Source: Flavobacteriales bacterium (GTDB lineage Bacteria > Bacteroidota > Bacteroidia > Flavobacteriales_E > Vicingaceae). Taken from it: 15,576 bases of DNA. The translations under genes and the position numbers were made by a program. The stretch spans positions 1-15,576 of the forward strand of contig DNDT01000056.1 of the NCBI GenBank assembly GCA_003487525.1, given 5' to 3'. Below are positions 7,090 through 13,530 of the stretch, piece after piece (the stretch's first letter is position 1; each line of letters starts with the position of its first letter). Below the pieces are notes generated by a model that saw only the letters and a list, made by a program, of their open reading frames with translations, was not told where the DNA came from and made no database searches.

Positions 7090-7772
7090 CGACTAATCCT
7101 AAAATATTATTTGTGGAGGACGATGAAAATCTCTCCTATTTGGTTGGGCAGCATCTCAGCGAAAATAAATTCGACGCTACCATATGCCACGATGGAAAAA
7201 AGGGATTGAAAAAAATCAAGGATGAGCGGTTTGATTTGTGTATTCTGGATGTTGTACTTCCCGATATTGATGGGATTGAACTTGCCAAAGAGATAAAAAA
7301 AATTGACCGCCATGTTCCCATAATATTTCTTACATCCCGGAACTTAAGGAGTGACAAGATCCTGGGGTATGAAGTTGGGGCGGATGATTACATAACCAAA
7401 CCTTTTGACGTGGATATTTTCCTGCTAAAGATAAAAGCCGTTTTAAACAGATCGCATATAAAGCAAGATCATTTATCAGACGTAATTCAGGTTGGCAATT
7501 ACAAACTTGACTCCGTAAGAAGATGTCTAATCACGGAGAACGACAGGATTCGCCTGAGCAAAACCGAATCCGGTATTTTACTTTACCTGATTGAAAACGA
7601 AGGAAATCCCGTTGCGAGGGAAGAAATCATGAAGCATGTTTGGGGCAAAAGCGATTTCTTTATATCCAAAAGCCTCGATGTTTACATAACGCGCATCAGA
7701 AAAGTTCTCAGAGAACATACCTCCTTAAAATTGGAAACAATCCATTCTTTTGGATATTCGCTTAGTGCGTAA
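7086..7772 (+). CDS. OmpR-family DNA-binding response regulator
   Basis: 228 aa. Receiver domain (about residues 5-120) with acidic pocket E11, D12 and D13, phospho-acceptor D55 in CILDVVLPD, switch residue T83 and K105 in TKPF. A C-terminal winged-helix Trans_reg_C domain follows (about 132-228) with the usual LSKTE start, EEIMKHVWG and SLDVYITRIRKVL recognition helix region. The start ATG overlaps the kinase stop codon (ATGA), so the two are translationally coupled and are very likely partners. OmpR-family regulators bind tandem direct repeats as head-to-tail dimers, which makes the phased TTAA array upstream of the neighbouring GEVED gene a natural candidate target; that link is inference. 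No terminator is visible between this gene and the next one 71 nt downstream. Confidence 0.95.
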   Translation: MTTNPKILFVEDDENLSYLVGQHLSENKFDATICHDGKKGLKKIKDERFDLCILDVVLPDIDGIELAKEIKKIDRHVPIIFLTSRNLRSDKILGYEVGADDYITKPFDVDIFLLKIKAVLNRSHIKQDHLSDVIQVGNYKLDSVRRCLITENDRIRLSKTESGILLYLIENEGNPVAREEIMKHVWGKSDFFISKSLDVYITRIRKVLREHTSLKLETIHSFGYSLSA

Positions 7773-7815
7773 TCCGGAAATCACCTTTACTTAATGTCGT
7801 TTTTTTTCAAAGAAT

Positions 7816-7823
7816 TATCTTTA
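7816..7823 (+). promoter_or_regulatory. candidate -7 box TATCTTTA
   Basis: Matches five of the six fixed positions of TAnnTTTG and ends 20 nt before the TTG start at 7844. No convincing -33 element is seen, so read-through from the two-component operon remains possible. Confidence 0.3.
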
Positions 7824-7843
7824 ACGAAAACCTCGGCAATTAA

Positions 7844-10150
7844 TTGAAAAAGTCATTTCTGAAGGTACAAAGACTAATAAGGGAAAAGTCTTACTCCCAA
7901 CTTTTATCGTCTGAATCATTTTATGAAGTATTGACGAAGTCGCTGTTGCTCATTTTGGCATTTGTCATTCCGATACTCAGCTTTGACTACGGAGTTACGT
8001 GGGACGAGCCATTGAGCATGCAGTATAGCGCTGATATGCTTCGTTATTTCGCAACCTGGGGAAAAGATAAAACCTGTCTTGACGAGACCATTCCCCTATA
8101 CAATCACATGATTTATTACGGCAATGTATTTGGTTTAATGTCAACCCTCCTTCATAAAATCTTACCCTTTGATATTATCCAGACAAGACATCTTCTGAAT
8201 TCCATTTTCGGCTATTTGAGTATTTTTTACATAGTCAGGCATGCACGACTTATCTCAGACTATAAGCTGGCTTTTTTAACCCTGCTGCTTCTGGTTCTCT
8301 CTCCGAGATTTTTTGGGTACATCATGAACATGTTTCGGGATACCACCTTAATGCTTGGTTTCGTGGGATCGACGTATTATTTCCACCGTATCCTTGTGAA
8401 ATTGCCCTCTTTTTCAATCCATCTCACTTTAAAGGCGGCTCTGTTCGTCTTTTTGGCCTCATCTGTAAGAATAGGAGGAATGATCTTGTTGCCAATTTTT
8501 GCCCTGCTTCTGGTGTATTATTTCGTAGACAACAGAAAAAATCTGGCCTTTAAACCCTTCCTGTCCGCCTCGGGAGCAATTGTGATTATATCCGCACTCT
8601 CTTATTCATTGACCGTGTCCATATGGCCATGGGCTCATCAGAGCCCCTTCACAAGGCCATTGGAGGCGGCACTTGCGTTTTCCGACCTGCAACTCATGCT
8701 TAATTACCAGTTGTTTGAAGGAGTGTTGATACCCAACAGAAACGTACCCTGGAATTACCTGTTCACCTGGCTTGGCGTAACTACCCCTTTGATTGTACTA
8801 ATTGGACTGCTCCTGTTCACTCTGGTTTTGGGAAAATCAAATGGCATACGCAGAAAAGAACTTTTCATTCCCCTGGTTGCCATTGGTTTACCATTGTTAT
8901 TCTACCTGTTCAGGCTGCGAAACCTTTACGATGGCTGGAGGCATTTTTTATTTCTGATGCCATTTTTGGCGCTCTTCAGTGCAATTGGATGGAAATGGTT
9001 GATTTCGCTGTTCGACACCCCAAAGATTCAAAAATCAATTGTGGGAGTAATGGCCATGCTGTTCGTATTTCCAGTGAATGCTATGGTACATTATCATCCC
9101 GTTCAAAACACTTATTTCAATGAACTAATCGGAGGCATTAAAGGTGCTTTCGGAGAATTTGAAATAGACATGGATGGTAACAGCCTCCGGCCTGCGACGG
9201 AGTGGTTTAACAAGTACTGTGTGGAAAACAAGCTTTCCGAGATAACACTTGCAAGCAATCATGGAGGTATGTCTATTTCACAGTATTTTAATCCGCTTTT
9301 GATAAAAGGCAACATTGTTTGGTTATCGTTGGGGCAGACCTACCTCAAAAACTGGGATTACGCTATTCTCACGTCCCGGACCTTGTCAAAGTTTGAACTC
9401 AACAGAGGTCAGTGGCCACCAAAAGGAACTATTTACAGCTTTGAAATAGACGGAATTGCAATTGCCTCGGTCGTAAAAAGAGAAGACAAAAGCATTCAGG
9501 TTGGAACGAATGCCTTGAAAAAAAGAAATTTCGAAGTTGCTCTTGACAATTTTCTTCGAGCCAGGGAAAAGTATCCGGACATGGAGCTGCCTCATCGGAT
9601 GCTGGGCATGACCTACATGCAAATGGAAAAGTACGATCTTGCCGAAAAAAGCTTTGACAAGGCACTGTCGTTAAACCCTCCGAACGTTTTTCTCTTGCAT
9701 TATATCGGCGAACTCAGCTACTATCAGGGAAATTTCGAAAAAGCGCTTTCTTATCTGTCCAAATCTCTGGAAATGAGAATTGACAACTACCGTTCAGAAT
9801 ATCTCATTGCGAATATTTACATACGTAGCGGTAAATTTGATGAAGCCAGGAAACTCTATGAAAAACTATTGTTGCGAAAACCCCTGGCTTCGAACAACCG
9901 ATCATTAATTCTAAATGGCTTTGGTGAATACTACGTGGTAATGGCTCTTAGAGACAATGAAAACAAGCGTACACTTATGAACAAGGCCATCGAGCTTTTC
10001 GAAGAGTCCATCAATACAAACAATAAAAACCAAATGGCCTATCAGAATCTGATTGATTTGTACGTGCACATCGGACGAGAAGATTATGCCGAACAAACCA
10101 GGCAAATCATGATTAAGAACTGCGGTGTTCAATCCGCAAAAAACGAATAA
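7844..10150 (+). CDS. GT-C-type membrane glycosyltransferase-like protein with C-terminal TPR domain
   Basis: 768 aa, started at TTG 7844; the open frame begins close to it and no upstream ATG fits. Residues about 30-410 hold around nine to ten membrane helices. The first outer loop contains T-W-D-E-P (52-56), like the acidic motif of GT-C enzymes (GT39/GT83, PMT/ArnT type). A second short loop has MFRDTT (163-168), and YDGWRHFLFLMPF (362-374) is typical of Bacteroidota relatives. Residues about 415-545 form a soluble, probably periplasmic domain. From about 550 to 755 there are TPR repeats, such as YMQMEKYDLAEKSFDKALSL and YYQGNFEKALSYLSKSLEM. GT-C enzymes take sugar from a lipid-linked donor; donor and acceptor are unknown here. 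The TPR part may bind the protein acceptor or a partner. The gene converges on the next one with only 25 nt between stop codons. Confidence 0.8.
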   Translation: MKKSFLKVQRLIREKSYSQLLSSESFYEVLTKSLLLILAFVIPILSFDYGVTWDEPLSMQYSADMLRYFATWGKDKTCLDETIPLYNHMIYYGNVFGLMSTLLHKILPFDIIQTRHLLNSIFGYLSIFYIVRHARLISDYKLAFLTLLLLVLSPRFFGYIMNMFRDTTLMLGFVGSTYYFHRILVKLPSFSIHLTLKAALFVFLASSVRIGGMILLPIFALLLVYYFVDNRKNLAFKPFLSASGAIVIISALSYSLTVSIWPWAHQSPFTRPLEAALAFSDLQLMLNYQLFEGVLIPNRNVPWNYLFTWLGVTTPLIVLIGLLLFTLVLGKSNGIRRKELFIPLVAIGLPLLFYLFRLRNLYDGWRHFLFLMPFLALFSAIGWKWLISLFDTPKIQKSIVGVMAMLFVFPVNAMVHYHPVQNTYFNELIGGIKGAFGEFEIDMDGNSLRPATEWFNKYCVENKLSEITLASNHGGMSISQYFNPLLIKGNIVWLSLGQTYLKNWDYAILTSRTLSKFELNRGQWPPKGTIYSFEIDGIAIASVVKREDKSIQVGTNALKKRNFEVALDNFLRAREKYPDMELPHRMLGMTYMQMEKYDLAEKSFDKALSLNPPNVFLLHYIGELSYYQGNFEKALSYLSKSLEMRIDNYRSEYLIANIYIRSGKFDEARKLYEKLLLRKPLASNNRSLILNGFGEYYVVMALRDNENKRTLMNKAIELFEESINTNNKNQMAYQNLIDLYVHIGREDYAEQTRQIMIKNCGVQSAKNE

Positions 10151-10175
10151 CACCAAACAATTTCACCCGATTCAT

Positions 10176-11144
10176 TTACTCCAATACCAGGCGATATACA
10201 AACGCTCCCTGATCAGTTGAAACAGTTAGCATGTACATTCCGCTTTCTTCACGAATGCTCAAGGGTATTGCTTCGACCTGTGTAAAAGACCATTTTTTTA
10301 CTTCCCTTCCCTCTGTATTCGTAAGACTCAATTCAACTTTTGGATGTATTTTACCAAGATTAATCACTAGATCCCCACTGGTGGGATTGGGATAAATTTC
10401 AATCTTAGCCCTTGTCGATGTCACTGTACCCAAAGGGCAATCCACAACATATACTTCAAAAACGGTACTGTCCCTCTGGTTCAAATTATCGTCAACCACT
10501 ATGGTGATATTGGCTTTCCCAAGTTGATTTGCGGACGGAGTCAAGGTGACATCCCGATTTGTCCCTGTCCCGGAAAGATTGATGCCGCTGTTTGCGATCA
10601 ATGCCTGATTATCGGAATAGGCATGAATAACCAAAGAATTGATATCCTCATCACCGACGGTAAAAGCCAGTGGTCCCAGGCTCCTGTTTTTGCACGTCGT
10701 ATCATTTTCAATTGGAGAAATGGTTGGTGCGTTGTTTGTGCCAACCGTGAAATAGGTGGTGTCAAAATCATTCGGCACAATACCCGGGGTACAGGGTGGA
10801 CCACCAAAACCCGAATTTAATACAAACGAAAACCTGTATTGACCCAGTGCATGAGGCGGGTCTAACACAATCGTGTCAATATCTGTGCAAATTACAGTGA
10901 GGGCGCCCTGGCAGTGCAGAGCTTGAGCCATTACATTAAAACCCGATTTTGAAAAATGGGCATTTCCGGCACAACCACCGCTTGAAAATGTATTGTAAAC
11001 GAATATTTTGACTGTGTCATTGACTCCTATCAACGGCGACGGTTTAACCACCATCGAATCAATGTGCTGGCCGAATAAAGGTGCGTGAATAAAAACCAAC
11101 AGTAAGATACCCCCTATTTTTTTTAATGTCGTAATTGTGTTCAT
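10176..11144 (-). CDS. secreted protein with cadherin-like repeat and T9SS type A sorting domain
   Basis: 322 aa on the minus strand, ATG at 11144. A signal peptide (about residues 1-26, ending PLFGQ) is followed by a beta-rich region with five Cys between residues 58 and 118 (C58, C78, C86, C118, among others). Next is one cadherin-like/Ig-like repeat (about 138-235), recognised by NNAPTISPIEN, TVGDED, GTGTNRDVTLTPSANQLGKA and VVDDN. This is the repeat type normally found in long tandem arrays of giant Bacteroidota surface proteins; here there is a single copy. The C-terminus (about 247-322) is a type A sorting domain starting IEIYPNP (248-254), so export by the type IX system is expected. 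Role probably adhesive or structural; no catalytic motif. It shares its 3' boundary with the convergent GT-C gene. Confidence 0.9.
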   Translation of the reverse strand: MNTITTLKKIGGILLLVFIHAPLFGQHIDSMVVKPSPLIGVNDTVKIFVYNTFSSGGCAGNAHFSKSGFNVMAQALHCQGALTVICTDIDTIVLDPPHALGQYRFSFVLNSGFGGPPCTPGIVPNDFDTTYFTVGTNNAPTISPIENDTTCKNRSLGPLAFTVGDEDINSLVIHAYSDNQALIANSGINLSGTGTNRDVTLTPSANQLGKANITIVVDDNLNQRDSTVFEVYVVDCPLGTVTSTRAKIEIYPNPTSGDLVINLGKIHPKVELSLTNTEGREVKKWSFTQVEAIPLSIREESGMYMLTVSTDQGAFVYRLVLE

Positions 11145-11186
11145 ACGATAAAAAATTTAAGGTATTTATAAAATTAGGCAAAAAGT

Positions 11187-11239
11187 AATCTCATTGAATT
11201 TACGACAGTTAGAAGTTGAATGATCCAAAATCTCATTGA
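11187..11239. repeat. 11-bp direct repeat AATCTCATTGA, two copies
   Basis: Identical copies at 11187-11197 and 11229-11239, 42 bp start to start, which is four DNA turns. Their position upstream of the minus-strand T9SS cargo gene fits a regulator-binding pair, but two copies can arise by chance. Confidence 0.45.
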
Positions 11240-11324
11240 CACCGATGTTCGGTAATTTTAGACCGATTCACCTTTCATCAACCATGTGCTTGATAAAAAA
11301 AGCAATGATTTATTGTATACTTCT

Positions 11325-11340
11325 ATGTTGTCAGCAACAT
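11325..11340. repeat. perfect inverted repeat ATGTTG-TCAG-CAACAT
   Basis: 6-bp arms with a 4-nt loop, followed on the plus strand by TATTTTCT. Could be an operator or a small hairpin; it is not next to the end of any gene, so a terminator role is unlikely. Confidence 0.4.
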
Positions 11341-11553
11341 TATTTTCTACAACAAACCATTGCATTATATAACCCTATTAACCTTTCGGTATTCTAAAGA
11401 CGCAGCAAACCCAGGACCGTAGCTTTACACTTTGCTAAAGTTTTCTAAATCATTTCTTAAAAACGATGCATGAAATGTTGATAACTCTTTGCTAATTCGA
11501 ATCCATTAATCGATACGAATGTCTAGTTTCATTGCCAATAATCATTATTAGCC

Positions 11554-12000
11554 ATGGAAAACCTAACCTCCGACGAGCCTATAAGAATTAACCTATTGTC
11601 CTTGAATTGTCACTTTCAGGTAGGGTCACAAGAAACAGATCAAATCTATCTCAAGTATAACGGTAAACGGATTTATCCTTCCAAAGGGGCTAAATTCAAG
11701 CGCTTTTCCAAGGGTGAAGGAATTAAATTGGAAAACGTTTCACTTCAATTTTCCAGTAAAAATGAGGTTGACACCGTCGTAATCGAACTCTGGTATCGCA
11801 AAAACCTGATACAAAATGCACTTGCAGGCCGGTTTTTCCTGATGCTGAACATTTCTGAAATCGGGTTTTCGGCCACCCAATTGATTCGAAGCTCGACTCA
11901 GGAAAAAAGTCATTACCTGTTGCACTGGGAAATGAGAAAGGCCAAAGAAAGCAAACGTATAGCCACGGAGACGGTACAAATAAATAAATCCACCGATTAA
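11554..12000 (+). CDS. small soluble protein (148 aa), possibly C2-like beta sandwich
   Basis: No signal peptide and no membrane segment. The sequence alternates hydrophobic strands with charged loops: IRINLLSLNCHF (10-21), a DQIYLKYNGKRIYP segment near residues 29-42, ENVSLQF, VDTVVIELWYRK, GRFFLMLNISEIG and a last strand YLLHWEMRK. The order of strands, an 'IELW' strand followed by a loop and a G-x-F-x-x-x-L strand, and the Y-x-L-x-W end recall compact C2-like domains, but the Asp cluster that binds calcium in classical C2 domains is absent. I do not recognise a named family and the fold is inference. The last 20 residues are charged and probably flexible. It has 118 nt to the following sulfotransferase gene and a long leader, so it is probably transcribed alone. 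Confidence 0.75.
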   Translation: MENLTSDEPIRINLLSLNCHFQVGSQETDQIYLKYNGKRIYPSKGAKFKRFSKGEGIKLENVSLQFSSKNEVDTVVIELWYRKNLIQNALAGRFFLMLNISEIGFSATQLIRSSTQEKSHYLLHWEMRKAKESKRIATETVQINKSTD

Positions 12001-12035
12001 GTTCTTTCATTTCAAATAACCCTGACATCCTTCTC

Positions 12036-12069
12036 GGAATATAAAACATGAATTACCCATGAATATTCC
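12036..12069. repeat. inverted repeat GGAATAT/ATATTCC enclosing CATGAAT direct repeats
   Basis: 7-bp arms at 12036-12042 and 12063-12069. CATGAAT is repeated at 12047 and 12058 (11 bp apart). The element is between the small C2-like gene and the sulfotransferase promoter box, where an operator would be expected. Confidence 0.35.
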
Positions 12070-12091
12070 TCGAATATAATTTCATATATCC

Positions 12092-12099
12092 TTAATTTG
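12092..12099 (+). promoter_or_regulatory. candidate -7 box TTAATTTG
   Basis: Five of six fixed positions of TAnnTTTG; ends exactly 19 nt before the TTG start at 12119, the same spacing as the boxes at 12964 and 13504. Confidence 0.4.
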
Positions 12100-12118
12100 C
12101 AGGTAAATCTGATTCCCT

Positions 12119-12928
12119 TTGCCCAGAATACTTATTGTACTTGGAATGCACCGTTCGGGAACTTCGATCACCACAAAGTGGTTGCATGCGTGCGGATTGA
12201 ATGTTGGTGAAAACTTGCTCGGACCTCAGCGTTCAAACAAATCGGGTCATTACGAAGACATGGATTTTTACAATTTCCATGAAAAGGTATTCAAGGAAAA
12301 CGGAATGCCATTTGGAGGTTTTGAACTGTTGGACCGGGCAGAACTTAATGAAAGCCAATTGGAAGAAGCAAGGAAAATTCTCGCCGATAAATCAGCCAAA
12401 AGTGATCAATGGTCATGGAAAGATCCGAGAACATGTTTATTTATAGATTCCTATCTTAAATTGTTGCCGGAAGCCAAAATCCTCATCGTTTCAAGAAATT
12501 ACAACGAGATCATACAGTCTCTTATTTACAGAGAAACGAGGCACATCAGAGAAGACATTGTGAGGGATGCCAAATGGGGTATTTTTAGTTACCTGAGTTA
12601 CGAGCTGAAAGAAGGGATTAAACTTAAAAATGAACTTGGTAAATTTTATGGTCAGGCAACATTGCACTATTATCAAAAAATACTTGATTGCATTGAAAAA
12701 ACGGACGACTCAAGACGCGTTGGAGTAAAGTTCAGTGAATTGCGGGAGAAAGAAGAGGCGCTTTTTAACCGTCTGGTTTCCATGGGATTTCATCTTGAGA
12801 AATTTCAATTGAAATCAATATTCAAGCACGATTATTTGACTTCGAACAGGCGTTGTCGATACATACCTAAAACGCTTCGGAGGGAATTGAGAAAAATGCA
12901 GACTGAAATTGAAAAGTCGTGTATTTAA
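12119..12928 (+). CDS. PAPS-dependent sulfotransferase family protein
   Basis: 269 aa, soluble, started at TTG 12119; starting at the ATG at 12146 would remove the first strand of the nucleotide fold. The 5'-phosphosulfate-binding loop is L-G-M-H-R-S-G-T-S (8-16). The G-H-Y-E-D segment (43-47) and W-K-D-P-R (100-104) are typical of bacterial sulfotransferases, and SRNYNEIIQS (125-134) fits the 3'-phosphate-binding motif with R126 and S134. The fold and cofactor are therefore well supported: transfer of a sulfuryl group from PAPS to a hydroxyl or amine. The acceptor cannot be told; a surface polysaccharide, glycolipid or small lipid are options. The GT-C-like gene about 2 kb upstream would fit a cell-surface sugar theme, but no operon links them. 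Confidence 0.88.
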   Translation: MPRILIVLGMHRSGTSITTKWLHACGLNVGENLLGPQRSNKSGHYEDMDFYNFHEKVFKENGMPFGGFELLDRAELNESQLEEARKILADKSAKSDQWSWKDPRTCLFIDSYLKLLPEAKILIVSRNYNEIIQSLIYRETRHIREDIVRDAKWGIFSYLSYELKEGIKLKNELGKFYGQATLHYYQKILDCIEKTDDSRRVGVKFSELREKEEALFNRLVSMGFHLEKFQLKSIFKHDYLTSNRRCRYIPKTLRRELRKMQTEIEKSCI

Positions 12929-12963
12929 ATGCCGATTATCAGGTATTTGTCTAAAATCTGATT

Positions 12964-12971
12964 TACATTTA
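12964..12971 (+). promoter_or_regulatory. candidate -7 box TACATTTA
   Basis: Five of six fixed positions of TAnnTTTG; ends 19 nt before the ATG at 12991. The same octamer occurs at 5589-5596 in front of the histidine kinase. Confidence 0.4.
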
Positions 12972-12990
12972 TGTATTAAAACCAATAACT

Positions 12991-13455
12991 ATGAAACCTA
13001 GAGTGATTTTTACCGCCATCCTTTTGTTCATTTTTTGCAATTCGTTTTCACAAGAGGTTCCGGTTGCCATCCTCTCGAGCGTCGATGTTGACAGATATAT
13101 CGAAACCGTTGTACCGATGTCCAAAGAATTAAATGAACTGGGAGACGCACATCGGGGCAATGAAGAAAATCCCGGAGAAATGTGGGTTGCCAGTGCAGAA
13201 GCAAGGGCCATTCTTGAAAAATACGGTTGGAACGAATCGTTTGCGCTTAAATTCAGCGCCATCACGTGGGCATATACCTACCTTAAAATCATGCAGGAAA
13301 TAGATAAAATGCCTGAAGATCAAAAAGTTCAGGCTGAACAGATGATGCCGATGCTCCAGTTATATACTTCGAAAGTACATCAGGACGATTTAAAAATTGT
13401 TGAGGGTAAACTGGATGAAATAGACCTGGTTTTTAAGGACCTGGAAAAACTCTAA
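12991..13455 (+). CDS. small secreted helical protein of unknown function (154 aa)
   Basis: A signal peptide (about residues 1-21, ending NSFSQ) is followed by a mature part of about 133 residues that is mostly helical and acidic. A first helix contains VDRYIETVVPMSKELNELG. A short Gly/Asn-rich loop follows (HRGNEENPGE), then EARAILEKYGW, a helix with WAYTYLKIMQEIDKMP, and a C-terminal helix with KIVEGKLDEIDLVFKDLEKL at the very end. There are no cysteines in the mature part and no lipobox, so it is probably a free periplasmic protein. No family is recognised and no catalytic residues stand out. It precedes the secreted FISUMP/caspase pair by 75 nt in the same orientation; that next gene has its own promoter box, so co-transcription is possible but not shown. 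Confidence 0.8.
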   Translation: MKPRVIFTAILLFIFCNSFSQEVPVAILSSVDVDRYIETVVPMSKELNELGDAHRGNEENPGEMWVASAEARAILEKYGWNESFALKFSAITWAYTYLKIMQEIDKMPEDQKVQAEQMMPMLQLYTSKVHQDDLKIVEGKLDEIDLVFKDLEKL

Positions 13456-13469
13456 ACACGTTTACCTTT

Positions 13470-13490
13470 AAGGCAATGCCTTCGATTTTA
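13470..13490 (+). terminator. weak candidate terminator after the helical secreted protein
   Basis: AAGGC-AAT-GCCTT (13470-13482), a 5-bp stem with a 3-nt loop, is followed by CGATTTTA. It overlaps the candidate -33 element of the next gene, so it may be incidental. Confidence 0.25.
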
Positions 13491-13511
13491 TCTCAATTAG
13501 GCTTATTTTTG
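13481..13511 (+). promoter_or_regulatory. candidate promoter TTCG-N19-TATTTTTG
   Basis: The -7 box TATTTTTG (13504-13511) matches TAnnTTTG fully. Exactly 19 nt upstream is TTCG (13481-13484), three of four matches to TTTG. The box ends 19 nt before the TTG start at 13531. This is the best promoter candidate in the window. Confidence 0.55.
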
Positions 13512-13530
13512 TTTTAAGCACTATCGCTCA

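Larger units (their letters stand above)
11145..11553. other. 409-bp divergent intergenic region with repeats, no gene seen
   Basis: No convincing reading frame or RNA gene. It separates the divergently transcribed genes at 11144 (minus) and 11554 (plus), so two promoters are expected, but neither shows a clean TTTG-N19-TAnnTTTG pair. Visible structure: an 11-bp direct repeat 42 bp apart (11187 and 11229), a 6-bp hairpin (11325-11340), ACTTT-GCT-AAAGT (11429-11441) and ATTCG/CGAAT half-sites at 11495 and 11516. Confidence 0.6.

Noticed and set aside
11145..11553. Possible small RNA or riboswitch in the long intergenic region
   Set aside because: Only short hairpins are visible, with no terminator-like end and no conserved riboswitch core that I can recognise.
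11723..12049. Minus-strand frame opposite the C2-like gene
   Set aside because: Its composition (many Cys, Trp, Phe and Arg) is typical of antisense translation; the plus frame has regular strand alternation.
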